Counted from the first letter of the stretch, positions 23,518 through 32,033 are shown. The stretch is 64,000 nucleotides of DNA from Williamsia deligens (GCF_024171765.1 NZ_JAMTCI010000003.1:248001-312000), one strand, 5' to 3'. Numbers and translations are program-made. The notes: generated by a model from the sequence alone, not told the origin.

Positions 23518-24933
23518 AATCGCCGCACCAAGATCGTCTGCACGCTGGGCCCTGCGACCGACAGCGCGGAGCGTGTGCGCGAGCTGGTGGAGAGCGGGAT
23601 GGACGTCGCGCGCCTGAACTTCAGTCATGGCAGCCACGACGACCACAAGGCCATGTACGAACGGGTGCGCGCCGCCTCCGACGCGACCGGGCGCGCGGTC
23701 GGGATCCTCGCCGACCTGCAGGGCCCGAAGATCCGGCTCGGTCGGTTCGAGCAGGGACGCACGGAGTGGGCGACCGGTGAGCAGGTGCGCATCACCGTCG
23801 ACGACATCGAAGGCACACACGATCGGGTGTCGACCACATACAAGGAGCTCGCGGTCGACGCCCAGCCCGGTGACCGTCTGCTCGTCGACGACGGGAAGGT
23901 CGGTCTGACCGTCACCGACATCGACGGCAACGACGTCGTGTGCCGGGTCACCGAGGGCGGCCCGGTCAGCAACAACAAGGGTGTCTCGCTGCCCGGCATG
24001 AACGTCTCCGTGCCGGCCATGTCCGACAAGGACACCGCCGACCTGGAGTTCGCGCTGCGGCTCGGGGTGGATCTGATCGCGCTGTCGTTCGTTCGGTCAC
24101 CGTCGGACATCGAGCTGGTCCACGACGTCATGGACCGTGTCGGCCGCCGCGTGCCCGTCATCGCGAAGCTGGAGAAGCCCGAGGCGATCGACAACCTCGA
24201 GGCCGTCGTCCTGGCGTTCGACGCTGTGATGGTCGCACGTGGCGACCTCGGCGTCGAGCTGCCGCTCGAGGAGGTCCCGCTCGTGCAGAAGCGGGCCATC
24301 CAGATGGCGCGGGAGAACGCCAAGCCGGTCATCGTGGCGACGCAGATGCTCGAGTCCATGATCGAGAACTCGCGACCCACCCGCGCGGAGGCGTCCGACG
24401 TCGCCAACGCCGTGCTCGACGGCGCCGACGCCGTGATGCTCTCCGGCGAGACATCGGTCGGCAAGTACGTGATGGAGACGGTGCGCACGATGGCCCGGAT
24501 CGTCAACGCCGTCGAGAACGGGACGCGGGACGTCCCGCCGCTCAGCCACGTCCCCCGGACCAAGCGCGGCATCATCTCCTACGCCGCCCGCGACATCGGC
24601 GAACGCCTCGACGCGAAGGCCCTGGTCGCCTTCACCCAGTCCGGTGACACCGTGCGACGGCTGGCCCGGCTGCACACCCGGCTCCCGCTGCTGGCCTTCA
24701 CCCCGCTGCCCGAGGTGCGCAGTCAGTTGGCCCTGAGCTGGGGCACCGAGACGTTCCTCGTCGACTCCGTCGAGACCACCGACGCGATGATCCGCCAGGT
24801 CGACAGCTCGCTGTTGAAGATCGGGCGCCTCGGCGTGGGCGATCAGGTGGTCATCGTCGCGGGTGCACCCCCCGGTACGGTGGGGTCCACCAACCTGATC
24901 CACGTCCACCGCATCGGGGAAGAGGATCACTAG
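23515..24933 (+). CDS. pyk: Pyruvate kinase
   Basis: Final ATP-forming step of glycolysis. 472 residues from GTG 23515. The N-terminal RRTKIVCTLGPAT, ADLQGPKIRLG, catalytic Lys in AKLEKPEA, metal site VMVARGDLGVELPLEEVP, and ATQMLESMIENSRPTRAEASDVANAVLDGADAVMLSGET region (several blocks) are complete. A C-terminal allosteric domain is present. Same neighbour order as M. tuberculosis pykA. Confidence 0.97.
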   Translation: MNRRTKIVCTLGPATDSAERVRELVESGMDVARLNFSHGSHDDHKAMYERVRAASDATGRAVGILADLQGPKIRLGRFEQGRTEWATGEQVRITVDDIEGTHDRVSTTYKELAVDAQPGDRLLVDDGKVGLTVTDIDGNDVVCRVTEGGPVSNNKGVSLPGMNVSVPAMSDKDTADLEFALRLGVDLIALSFVRSPSDIELVHDVMDRVGRRVPVIAKLEKPEAIDNLEAVVLAFDAVMVARGDLGVELPLEEVPLVQKRAIQMARENAKPVIVATQMLESMIENSRPTRAEASDVANAVLDGADAVMLSGETSVGKYVMETVRTMARIVNAVENGTRDVPPLSHVPRTKRGIISYAARDIGERLDAKALVAFTQSGDTVRRLARLHTRLPLLAFTPLPEVRSQLALSWGTETFLVDSVETTDAMIRQVDSSLLKIGRLGVGDQVVIVAGAPPGTVGSTNLIHVHRIGEEDH

Positions 24934-24956
24934 CGGACCAGCCGGGGGGCGGACGT

Positions 24957-25835
24957 GTGGGACTGACCGTGCAGAGTGATCTCGACAAGCTGCTCGACCT
25001 CTTCGATCTGACCGAGACCGCTGAGGACGTCTTCGTCGGGCACCATCCGGAGCAGAGGACACCGCGCACCTTCGGCGGACAGCTGCTGGCGCAGGGAGTG
25101 CTGGCGGCGGGTCGCACCATCACGAAGGGCTCACCGCCGGTGCACGCGGTCCACGCCCATTTCATCCGCGGGGGCGACACGTCGGCACCGCTGGAGTACC
25201 ACGTCCACCGCTCGAGGGACGCGCGCAGCTTCGCCAACCGTCAGGTGACGGCGATGCAGGGTGACGCCGAGATCGTCACGATGTTGGTCGCCTTCCAGGA
25301 CAACGCCGCCGGTCTCGAGCATGCGGTGGAGATCCCGGAGGTGCCCTACCCGGAGCATCTGCCGCCACTGGGTGAGCACTTCAAGGGGTACGAGGACCGG
25401 ATCGCCGCCTTCGTCGACGCGATCCATCCCATCGACATCCGCTTCGCCAACGACCCCACGTGGAAGGCACGGGAGTCCGGCGAGCGCATCGAGAAGAACC
25501 GGGTGTGGATGCGGGCCGACGGTGTCCTCCCCGACGACCCGCTGCTCCACGTCGCGGCCATGTGTTACGCCTCGGACACCACCGTGCTCGACTCGGTGAT
25601 CAGCACCCACGGTCTGTCCTGGGGCATCGATCGGCTCTTCGCGGCGACGGTGAACCACTCCATGTGGTTCCACCGGGAGTTCCGTTTCGACGACTGGATG
25701 CTCTACGCCACGGAGTCGCCGGTGGCGGCCGGGTCACGCGGCCTCGCGTCGGGTCGCTTCTTCACCCGCGACGGTGTGTTGGCGACCACGGTGGCGCAGG
25801 AGGCGCTGATCAAGCACTTCCCGTCGCGCGACTGA
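24957..25835 (+). CDS. tesB: Acyl-CoA thioesterase II
   Basis: Hydrolyses medium/long acyl-CoA. 292 residues from GTG 24957, arranged as two hot-dog domains. RTFGGQLLAQGVLAA (first domain), HAHFIRGGDTSAPLEYHV, SFANRQVTA and the C-terminal SMWFHREFRFDDWMLYATESP with the catalytic Asp region are characteristic of TesB. Matches Rv1618 (tesB1) in position behind pyk. It ends the conserved left block; the accessory block follows. Confidence 0.93.
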   Translation: MGLTVQSDLDKLLDLFDLTETAEDVFVGHHPEQRTPRTFGGQLLAQGVLAAGRTITKGSPPVHAVHAHFIRGGDTSAPLEYHVHRSRDARSFANRQVTAMQGDAEIVTMLVAFQDNAAGLEHAVEIPEVPYPEHLPPLGEHFKGYEDRIAAFVDAIHPIDIRFANDPTWKARESGERIEKNRVWMRADGVLPDDPLLHVAAMCYASDTTVLDSVISTHGLSWGIDRLFAATVNHSMWFHREFRFDDWMLYATESPVAAGSRGLASGRFFTRDGVLATTVAQEALIKHFPSRD

Positions 25836-25844
25836 TCGCTGCGG

Positions 25845-26510
25845 TCACCCGCGGCGGCCACGTCGGCTGTCGTCGTACGCCGACCTCCGTGTCCGCGCCA
25901 ACCACGCCGGCGCCATGCGGACGTCGGCGGGGAGATTGCGTACGGGATCGAAGTCGATGTCGGCGACAGGTGCGACGTCCGTCGCCTCCACCTCACCGAT
26001 CGACCGGAACGGTGACAGGCCCCGCGCCTGCGACAACCGGATGCGGACGGGTGGGTCGGGTACGGCCGCGGTCCGCGACGCGACCACGGTCTGCGCCCGT
26101 ATCCACCACCACGCACCGTCCGCCTCGAACGGGGTGAGCGACGAGAACGTCGTCTCCGACCAGGTGCGGGCGGGGACGGGGAGCGGGACACGCGTGGCCG
26201 CGACCGTCGACGACGCCAGGAGCAGGTCCCACGGGCGGCCGGCCCCGATGTCGACCCGCAGCGCGATCCCGAGGACGTCGGGGAGCCCGCCCGGGAGTCC
26301 TGCGCCCTGCGACAGCCGGAGGGTGACGTCGCCCGCGCTCGGACGGACCACACCCAGGATGGGCCCGTCGACGACGAGTGACCCGGTCAGCAGACGCCCG
26401 TCGGGATGGAAGGCCTTCGCGTGTCGCAGTGCGGCGGCCGCACGGAACGGGGTGCCGACGGCGCGGGCGAGGAGCGGCGACGGGACGGTCTCGGGTGACT
26501 GCGCACTCAT
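25845..26510 (-). CDS. Uncharacterised protein, possibly catalase-fold related
   Basis: 221 residues from ATG 26510, convergent with tesB. Sequence includes KAFHPDGRLLTGSLVVDG, LRLSQGAGLPGGLPDVLGI ALRV, DLLLASS and SSLTPFEADGAWW. The order 'HPDG ... RxSxGxGLP ... PDVLGxALRV ... DLLLAS' is reminiscent of the small, haemless or divergent catalase-like proteins of actinobacteria, but I cannot confirm this and no haem-ligand Tyr motif is evident. No signal peptide or membrane helix. Function unknown. Confidence 0.6.
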   Translation of the reverse strand: MSAQSPETVPSPLLARAVGTPFRAAAALRHAKAFHPDGRLLTGSLVVDGPILGVVRPSAGDVTLRLSQGAGLPGGLPDVLGIALRVDIGAGRPWDLLLASSTVAATRVPLPVPARTWSETTFSSLTPFEADGAWWWIRAQTVVASRTAAVPDPPVRIRLSQARGLSPFRSIGEVEATDVAPVADIDFDPVRNLPADVRMAPAWLARTRRSAYDDSRRGRRG

Positions 26511-26532
26511 GCGATGACGGATGTCCGGCACG

Positions 26533-26599
26533 ACGGGGCCGAAACCCGAATGTGGCGACCCACACATGCGAGACAGATCACGGGTTTGCGGCCCCCCGT
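26533..26599 (+). repeat. Large inverted repeat upstream of the ferritin-like gene
   Basis: Left arm 26535-26548 pairs with 26581-26595 over 14 bp with a single bulged G (26588). Three more pairs follow beyond a 2-base bulge. The 32-base loop holds its own 5-bp hairpin (TGTGG CGAC CCACA, 26551-26564). It lies 80-145 bases before GTG 26677 in the divergent gap, so it could be a leader RNA structure or a protein-binding site. A small GTCGCC/GGCGAC hairpin follows near 26634. Confidence 0.55.
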
Positions 26600-26676
26600 C
26601 GGAGGGGCATCCCTCTCTGCGACCACACCGGCGTCGCCTCGGCGACGACCGCGTGACCCTCGACGAAGGAGACACC

Positions 26677-27537
26677 GTGACCGTGTCGACGACGACCATC
26701 ACCCATCAGCTGCGCGCCGTGTTGGCGCTGACGAACACCGAGATCCAGGTCGCCCAGACCCGGATCGCCCAGGCCCGCACCGACGCCGTCCGCCGCGAAC
26801 TCACCGAGAACGCGGCCAACGCGAAGGACCGTGCAACGCAGATCGAGGCCGCGATCCGCGAGATCGGCGCCGCCCCCGACGTGATCCGGCCCCTGGTCGG
26901 TCGTCTGAACGCGCTGGCCAAGGTCGTGGCCGAGCAGGTCGCGCCGCTCGACGAAGCCCTTCTCGGCGATCTCGCGCTCGAGCACCAGCTGCTCGACCGG
27001 TCGCGCTACCTCGTCGCACTGGCGACCGCGGCCGGTGACGCCTCGGTGACCGATCTGGCGCGACGCCTCGTCACCGCGCACGAGGCCACGGTCGAGTGGC
27101 TGACGACGGTCCTCGCGGAGGAGGCCATCGGCGGACCGGTCGCGCTGCGCCGGGGTCCCGGTCAGTGGGGTGCGGGTGTCGCACTGCGTGTGGCCGCCGC
27201 GCCCGCGAACGCCGCGATGCGGGGGATCGACAAGGCGGTCGAACTCCTGCGTCGTGCCCCGGACGCCGCGACCGCGGTCGTCGAACAGGGGCAGGCGGAG
27301 GCCGATCGCGTGCGCGACGAGATCGCGGGACAGGACGCCGACGATCTGCCGATCGCCGGCTACGACGCCAAGAAGGTGTCCGAGATCGTCGCGGAGATCA
27401 AGGAGTTCGAGGACCCCTCGGACATCCGCTCCGTGGTCGCCTACGAGGAGAGCCACCGCAACCGCAGCGGCGTCGTGTCCGCCGCGCAGACGAGGCTGGC
27501 GGGGATCGCCCAGGAGATCGTCGGCATCGACAGCTGA
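26677..27537 (+). CDS. Ferritin-like domain protein
   Basis: 286 residues from GTG 26677, with GAAGGAGA 5 bases upstream. The first ~165 residues are a run of amphipathic helices (ALTNTEIQVAQTRIAQART, later LALEHQLLDRSRYLVALA and RLVTAHEATVEWL) consistent with a four-helix ferritin-like bundle containing Glu and ExxH-type metal ligand candidates. The C-terminal third is helical and Ala/Glu rich with DLPIAGYDAKKV. Role in iron or oxidative stress is inferred from the fold only. Monocistronic, ended by a strong hairpin. Confidence 0.7.
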   Translation: MTVSTTTITHQLRAVLALTNTEIQVAQTRIAQARTDAVRRELTENAANAKDRATQIEAAIREIGAAPDVIRPLVGRLNALAKVVAEQVAPLDEALLGDLALEHQLLDRSRYLVALATAAGDASVTDLARRLVTAHEATVEWLTTVLAEEAIGGPVALRRGPGQWGAGVALRVAAAPANAAMRGIDKAVELLRRAPDAATAVVEQGQAEADRVRDEIAGQDADDLPIAGYDAKKVSEIVAEIKEFEDPSDIRSVVAYEESHRNRSGVVSAAQTRLAGIAQEIVGIDS

Positions 27538-27555
27538 CGACTGCCAGACGACGAC

Positions 27556-27586
27556 GGCGGCGCCGGGGATGATCCCCGGCGCCGCC
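27556..27586. terminator. Bidirectional terminator
   Basis: A perfect 14-bp GC-rich stem (27556-27569 with 27573-27586) and 3-base loop, between the convergent ferritin-like gene and the SRPBCC gene. It can serve both strands. Confidence 0.8.
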
Positions 27587-27616
27587 GCTGTCTGTGCAGG
27601 TGCGTTCACCCTGCGA

Positions 27617-28051
27617 TCAGTGGGCGCCGTTCTCGGCGAGAAGGGCGAGGCGGCGGAGGCATTCCCGCAGCCGCGGTGCCATCGCGATCCGCTGGACCTC
27701 GTCCGGCGCCCACGAGAAGGGCGGCGTCTCGGCGTGCTCGTCCATCACGATGCGGGAGCCGTTCCCGTCCTTCTCGACGGTCAGGGCGATCCGCGCGGAG
27801 CCGAACGGCCACGCGTGCGCGGACAACTCGAGATGCCCGGCGCGCGAGTCGAGCACGCGGGTCTCGTCGTCGAGGAGGACGGGCCAGCCACCGACGGAAT
27901 GGTGGACACGAGCACCCTCCTGCGGCCAGTCGGGGTCGACGTCACGGATACGGGACGTCCCGACGACCCAGGACGAGTAGAGCCAGCCGTTGGCCAGGAT
28001 GGACCACACCTGGGCGGGTGTCGCGGAGGTGCGGTGGGTGACTGCGGGCAT
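27617..28051 (-). CDS. SRPBCC (START-like) family protein
   Basis: 144 residues from ATG 28051. The opening MPAVTHRTSATPAQVWSILANGW and the later WPQEGARVHHSVGGWP, RVLDSRAGHLELSAHAWPFG are typical of the helix-grip fold used by polyketide cyclase/lipid-binding proteins. It follows the FAD oxidoreductase gene by 32 bases on the same strand, a pairing suggesting action on a shared hydrophobic substrate. A 19-bp palindrome lies just upstream. Confidence 0.82.
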   Translation of the reverse strand: MPAVTHRTSATPAQVWSILANGWLYSSWVVGTSRIRDVDPDWPQEGARVHHSVGGWPVLLDDETRVLDSRAGHLELSAHAWPFGSARIALTVEKDGNGSRIVMDEHAETPPFSWAPDEVQRIAMAPRLRECLRRLALLAENGAH

Positions 28052-28079
28052 CGGTCGATTCTCTTTCTCTGGTGGGAGA

Positions 28080-28098
28080 CGTCTCAACGGTTGAGACG
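28080..28098. promoter_or_regulatory. 19-bp perfect palindrome over the oxidoreductase stop codon
   Basis: CGTCTCAAC, one base, GTTGAGACG. It covers the last codons and stop of the FAD oxidoreductase and lies 29 bases upstream of the SRPBCC ATG. Size and symmetry resemble a TetR- or MarR-type operator; a short terminator is less likely because there is no loop. Confidence 0.45.
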
Positions 28099-29700
28099 AC
28101 GGACGAGCGAGGTGATGACGCGGCGGCGCGGGGCGCCCCGGACACCGGTGGCGCGCAGGGCGGCGTGGGCGGCGTTGTTGCCGCAGGCGCCGTGCACCCC
28201 GCCGCCGGGATGCGCCGACGCGCCTGCGAGATAGAGCCGTTCGACGGGGGTCTCCGGTCGTCCGAGTCCGGCCGTGGGCCGGAAGACCAACTGCTGGTGC
28301 AGTTGTGAGGTCCCGCCGTTGACGGCGCCGCCGCGCAGGTTGTCGTCGGCGGCGACGAGCTCGGACGGTGTCTGGACGTGTCGTCCGACGACGGCGTCGA
28401 GGAAACCGGGGGCGTGGGCCTCGATGGTCTCGTCGACGCGCGCCGCGAGGGCGAGGGCGGACTCGTCGTCGTCCACCCCGCGGGGGAGATGGGTGTACGC
28501 CCAGGCGCTCTCGGTGCCGGCGGGCGAACGGGAGGGGTCGGCGGTCGTCATCTGACCCATGAGCAGGAACGGTCGGCGGGGCACCGTCCCGGTGGTGAGG
28601 TCGGCCATCCACCGGACCATGTCGTGCTGGTCGGCCCCGAGGTGCACGGTCCCGGCGCCCGCCAGCGACGGACTCCGCCAGGGGATCGCGGAGCCGACCG
28701 CGTAGTCGACCTTCACCACGGGCATGTCCCACTCGAAGTGGTCGAGATCGGCGGTGACCCGGGCGGGGACGTCCCGCGGATCGAGCAGCGATCCGTAGAG
28801 CGCGGGTGCGGACACGTCGGCCAGGACGGCACGCCGCGCCGACCACCGTCGTCCGTCGCGGGTCCGCACCCCGGTCGCCCGATGCGACGACGTCTCGATG
28901 TGGTCGACGGCCGCGTCGGTGACGATCTCGACCCCGACGCTGCGGGCGCGCGCGCAGAGCGCACGCGTCAGCTCGCCCGACCCGCCCTCGGGCACGGGGA
29001 ACCCACCGTCCTGGGCGAGCATCGTGAGCAGGTACCCCATGACCCCGCTGCCGGGGGCGTCTAGGGGTACGTCGGCATGCATCGCGTTGCCGAGGAACAG
29101 GATCCGCGCGTGGTCGCTGTGGAACAGCTCGGTCACCATCCGCGCGGCCGGCAGCAGCAGGAAGCGGGTCAGCCGCAGCAGGTCGGCGGCGTCGAGTGCG
29201 CGGATGAGGTCGAGCGGTCCCCGCACCGGCGGGAAGGGACGGAACAGGGTGTTCAGCACCGCCGGTCCGATCACCTGCCATTCGTCGACGAGCTGCGTCC
29301 AGGTGCGGCCGTCGCGGGGATCGTGGGCGGCCAGCGCCGCGGCGGTGACGGTCGGGTCGCGGGACACCACCGAGGCGGCGGAGTCGTCGGGCGAGAGCGG
29401 GTGGCCGTACACGGCGGGTGCGTGCCGCCAGCGCAGGCCGTGGCTCTCGAGGTCGAGTCCGGCGAAGGCGGGGGAGTCGACCGCCAACGGGTAGAACGCG
29501 CTGTAGAGGTCGGTGACGAACCCGGGAGTCAGTTCCGCGCTGCGCACGGCGCCGCCCGGGGTCGACTGCTCCTCGAGCACCGTCACGTCCCAGCCCGCGT
29601 CGGCTAGCCGGATCGCGGCGACGAGCCCGTTGTGTCCAGCACCCACCACCACGGCATCCGACCTCGTCGTGCCGCCCGTCCCTGTCGTCTGCGCAGTCAT
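28084..29700 (-). CDS. FAD-dependent oxidoreductase, phytoene-dehydrogenase-like
   Basis: 538 residues from ATG 29700. The dinucleotide-binding motif VVVGAGHNGLVAAIRLADAG lies at about residues 15-34, with the acidic end of the second strand in VTVLEE. C-terminal LYLAGASAHPGGGVHGACG is the second FAD motif of the carotenoid desaturase/amine-oxidase group. Substrate unknown: no phytoene synthase or other carotenoid gene is nearby, so carotenoid work is not supported. Paired with the SRPBCC gene downstream. Confidence 0.85.
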   Translation of the reverse strand: MTAQTTGTGGTTRSDAVVVGAGHNGLVAAIRLADAGWDVTVLEEQSTPGGAVRSAELTPGFVTDLYSAFYPLAVDSPAFAGLDLESHGLRWRHAPAVYGHPLSPDDSAASVVSRDPTVTAAALAAHDPRDGRTWTQLVDEWQVIGPAVLNTLFRPFPPVRGPLDLIRALDAADLLRLTRFLLLPAARMVTELFHSDHARILFLGNAMHADVPLDAPGSGVMGYLLTMLAQDGGFPVPEGGSGELTRALCARARSVGVEIVTDAAVDHIETSSHRATGVRTRDGRRWSARRAVLADVSAPALYGSLLDPRDVPARVTADLDHFEWDMPVVKVDYAVGSAIPWRSPSLAGAGTVHLGADQHDMVRWMADLTTGTVPRRPFLLMGQMTTADPSRSPAGTESAWAYTHLPRGVDDDESALALAARVDETIEAHAPGFLDAVVGRHVQTPSELVAADDNLRGGAVNGGTSQLHQQLVFRPTAGLGRPETPVERLYLAGASAHPGGGVHGACGNNAAHAALRATGVRGAPRRRVITSLVRRLNR

Positions 29701-29822
29701 CAGCGGCGGGGTTTCCCCGCCGGGTGGGATCCAAACACCGGACCGACGGTTGAGTCGGCGTCGCGTGGGTATCCGGGTGACATGCGGGACCATGGAGGTA
29801 CCCGCGCCCGTCATCGGCGACC

Positions 29823-30929
29823 GTGACGACCATGGTCACGCCGACCCCGTCCCGCCATGCATCCCCAGGAGGAGCCATCACCGACACACTCGAGTCCGTC
29901 CACACCGCGACCGACGCCGCGTCGCCGCGACTGCCGACCCCGCGTGGGCCGCTGTCGCAGGCAGTCGTGAACGCTCTCGGCTCCGGTGCGGATCCCGGTG
30001 CCGTCGACGCGGTCGTGATGCCCGCGGAGGCCGATCTCGCGGCAGCCGACCCCTGGGGCGCGGATCTGCACCTTGCGCTGCACACCTGCTATGAGCTGCA
30101 CTACCGCGGTTTCGTCGGGGTCGACGCGGAGTGGGAGTGGTGCCCGACGCTGCTGGCACTGCGCACCCGACTCGAGAAGTCCTTCCGCGCCGCCGTCGTC
30201 GCCGGCACCGCGATCCCCGACGAGGTCGGTCCCGCCGACGTCGAGGCGGAGATGGACGCGCTGTCGACGGAGCAGATCGCGGGCGAGGGCCCGTCGTGGT
30301 TCCTGCGCGACGAGGGGACCTGGGACCAGATGCGCGAGATGTTCGCGATCCGGTCGATCTACCACCTGAAGGAAGCCGACCCCCACGCCTGGGCCATCCC
30401 GCGGTTGTCCGGTCAGGCCAAGGCGGCGTACGTCGCGGTCGAGTTCGACGAGTTCGGGGGCGGCCGCGGAGACCGCATGCACCAGAACCTGTTCGCCGAC
30501 CTGCTGGCGGCGGCCGACCTCGAGACCGGTTACCTCGCCTACCTCGACAGGGCACCGGCATCGGCTCTCGCGCCGATCACCCTGATGTCGATGTTCGGGC
30601 TGCACCGGTCGTCGCGCGGCGCGACCGTCGGGCACCTCGCCGCCACCGAGATCACCTCGTCGCCGGGTTCACGCCGACTGGCCGACGCGCTGGCCCGCAT
30701 GGACGCCCCGGCCGCGTGCCGCGGCTTCTACCTCGAGCACGTCGAGGCGGACGCGGTCCACGAGCAGGTCCTGCGGACCGATGTCGTCGGCGACCTCATC
30801 GCCCGTGAGCCGGGGACGGCCCGGGACGTGCTGTTCGGGATGCGGGCGTTCGGGCTCGTCGAGGACCGTCTGGCCGCACACATGATGGACAGCTGGACCG
30901 CGGGCGAGCCCGCGATCGACCTGACCTGA
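29823..30929 (+). CDS. Iron-containing redox enzyme family protein (haem-oxygenase-like diiron oxidase)
   Basis: 368 residues from GTG 29823 (ATG 29832 also possible). The N-terminal ~50 residues are variable. The all-helical core contains metal-ligand candidates in LHTCYELHYRGF, in VEFDEFGGGRGDRMHQNLF (Glu/Asp, His) and in FYLEHVEADAVHEQ (EHxxxDxxH). These place it in the HDO group, which oxidises small molecules using two irons. It is convergent with a CDGSH protein and a HemK-like methyltransferase. Confidence 0.82.
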   Translation: MTTMVTPTPSRHASPGGAITDTLESVHTATDAASPRLPTPRGPLSQAVVNALGSGADPGAVDAVVMPAEADLAAADPWGADLHLALHTCYELHYRGFVGVDAEWEWCPTLLALRTRLEKSFRAAVVAGTAIPDEVGPADVEAEMDALSTEQIAGEGPSWFLRDEGTWDQMREMFAIRSIYHLKEADPHAWAIPRLSGQAKAAYVAVEFDEFGGGRGDRMHQNLFADLLAAADLETGYLAYLDRAPASALAPITLMSMFGLHRSSRGATVGHLAATEITSSPGSRRLADALARMDAPAACRGFYLEHVEADAVHEQVLRTDVVGDLIAREPGTARDVLFGMRAFGLVEDRLAAHMMDSWTAGEPAIDLT

Positions 30930-30953
30930 CGCCCCTCGCGGGGCGTCAGGTCA
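30922..30953. terminator. Bidirectional terminator between HDO and CDGSH genes
   Basis: A perfect 14-bp stem (30922-30935 with 30940-30953), loop TCGC. It overlaps the last codon and stop of the plus-strand gene and ends 2 bases from the minus-strand stop. Confidence 0.8.
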
Positions 30954-30955
30954 CG

Positions 30956-31186
30956 TCACGCCCCGCGGACCCGCTTGCGATGACTGGTGTCGCACAGGGG
31001 GAAGGTCTTGCTGCGCTTGCACGCGCACAGAGCGACCATGAACCGGTCCGACTCGACCACCTCACCGTCGGGCATCTCGATGCGGACCGGTCCCTCGACC
31101 ATGATCGGGCCGTTGCGGACCACCCGGACGGTGCGGCGGCCCGAGGGCACCTCGCCGGGATGGGAGGACGCCAGGGCGTCGGTCAC
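30956..31186 (-). CDS. CDGSH iron-sulfur domain protein
   Basis: 76 residues from GTG 31186. The [2Fe-2S] motif CxC-x8-CDxSH is exact: Cys54, Cys56, Cys65 and His69 (CACKRSKTFPLCDTSH). The N-terminal half is a small beta domain (NGPIMVEGPVRIEMPDG). Such proteins pass electrons or clusters; the partner here is unknown. GTGA overlap with the upstream methyltransferase gene shows co-translation. Confidence 0.92.
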   Translation of the reverse strand: MTDALASSHPGEVPSGRRTVRVVRNGPIMVEGPVRIEMPDGEVVESDRFMVALCACKRSKTFPLCDTSHRKRVRGA

Positions 31187-31929
31187 CGTGTGACCCTCAC
31201 GACGGCCAACTCCTCGGCCTCGGCGCCCGCGGGGAGGTGACCCTGCTGCGCCAACCAGTCGGCGCGTTCGCGCATGACCGGCCCCAACGGCACGTGTGTC
31301 CTGGCGATGACGTCGGCGGTCAACCCTGCCGCGCGGCACTGGTCCACCGTGGCCGCGAAGTCCGCCACCTCCGAGTGCACGATGAGGGCCATCCCCCCGG
31401 TGCCGAGGATGTCGGGGAGCATCCGGCACAGCGGGTCGAGCACCATGCGGCCGTCGTGGCCGGCATCCCACGCGGAGGCGGCGGACGCATGGTCCACCGC
31501 GTCGTCGGGGGCGGGCACGTACGGCGGGTTGCAGAGGAGGACGTCGAACGGGCCGAGTTCCACCGCGTCGGTCAGGGTCCCGCGACGGGCGTGCATCGCG
31601 GGTGCATGGCGCAGGGCGTTCGCTGCTGCGCTCGCCACAGCGGCCGGGTTGAGATCGAGTGCGAGGACCTCGGCGGCACCCAGGCGCGCTGCCGACACGG
31701 CGGCGATACCGCTGCCGCAGCACAGGTCGACCACGCGGCCGCCGCGGATGTGCTCGGCGTGGGCGCGCATGGCCTCCACGAGCATGTGGGAATCACCCTG
31801 GGGCGCGTAGACGGACGCACCGACGACGAGGTCCTCGGTGGACGGCGCCGACGGCGTCTCCAACGGACGTTGCGTCAGCGTGGGCGGGCCGCTCTGATGG
31901 GTCGGCTGGGCGGGAGTCTGCAGGAGCAC
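31183..31929 (-). CDS. HemK/MTQ2-like class I methyltransferase
   Basis: 248 residues from GTG 31929. SAM-binding VVDLCCGSGIAAVSAARLGA (about residues 66-85), an acidic ALDLNP strand, and the catalytic NPPYVP motif of glutamine-/N-methyltransferases are present. An N-terminal Pro/Thr-rich stretch precedes the fold. True PrmC is expected elsewhere (next to prfA), so this one probably modifies another target. It is translationally coupled to the CDGSH gene and lies downstream of the mys operon on the same strand. Confidence 0.85.
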   Translation of the reverse strand: MLLQTPAQPTHQSGPPTLTQRPLETPSAPSTEDLVVGASVYAPQGDSHMLVEAMRAHAEHIRGGRVVDLCCGSGIAAVSAARLGAAEVLALDLNPAAVASAAANALRHAPAMHARRGTLTDAVELGPFDVLLCNPPYVPAPDDAVDHASAASAWDAGHDGRMVLDPLCRMLPDILGTGGMALIVHSEVADFAATVDQCRAAGLTADVIARTHVPLGPVMRERADWLAQQGHLPAGAEAEELAVVRVTR

Positions 31930-31997
31930 GTGTCACCTCGCGACGTCGATGTCGATCGGTGCCGTGACATCGACACCTCGGAGCTCGGATACCCATC

Positions 31998-32019
31998 CCG
32001 GGGGAATTCAACCCCCCGG
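31998..32019 (-). terminator. Hairpin after the mys operon
   Basis: CCGGGGG (31998-32004) pairs with CCCCCCGG (32012-32019) with one bulged C; the loop is AATTCAA. It sits 15 bases beyond the stop of the dioxygenase gene, where a terminator of the mys transcript is expected. A longer-range 9-bp repeat (31945-31953 with 31966-31974) lies nearer the methyltransferase start. Confidence 0.5.
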
Positions 32020-32033
32020 CTCGACACGTCCGA

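Noticed and set aside
28084-29700. Carotenoid biosynthesis function for the FAD oxidoreductase
   Set aside because: No phytoene synthase, cyclase or other crt gene nearby; the family is wide.
31183-31929. Release-factor methyltransferase prmC
   Set aside because: NPPY motif fits, but there is no prfA neighbour and no N-terminal PrmC helical domain, so a separate HemK2/MTQ2-like role is more likely.
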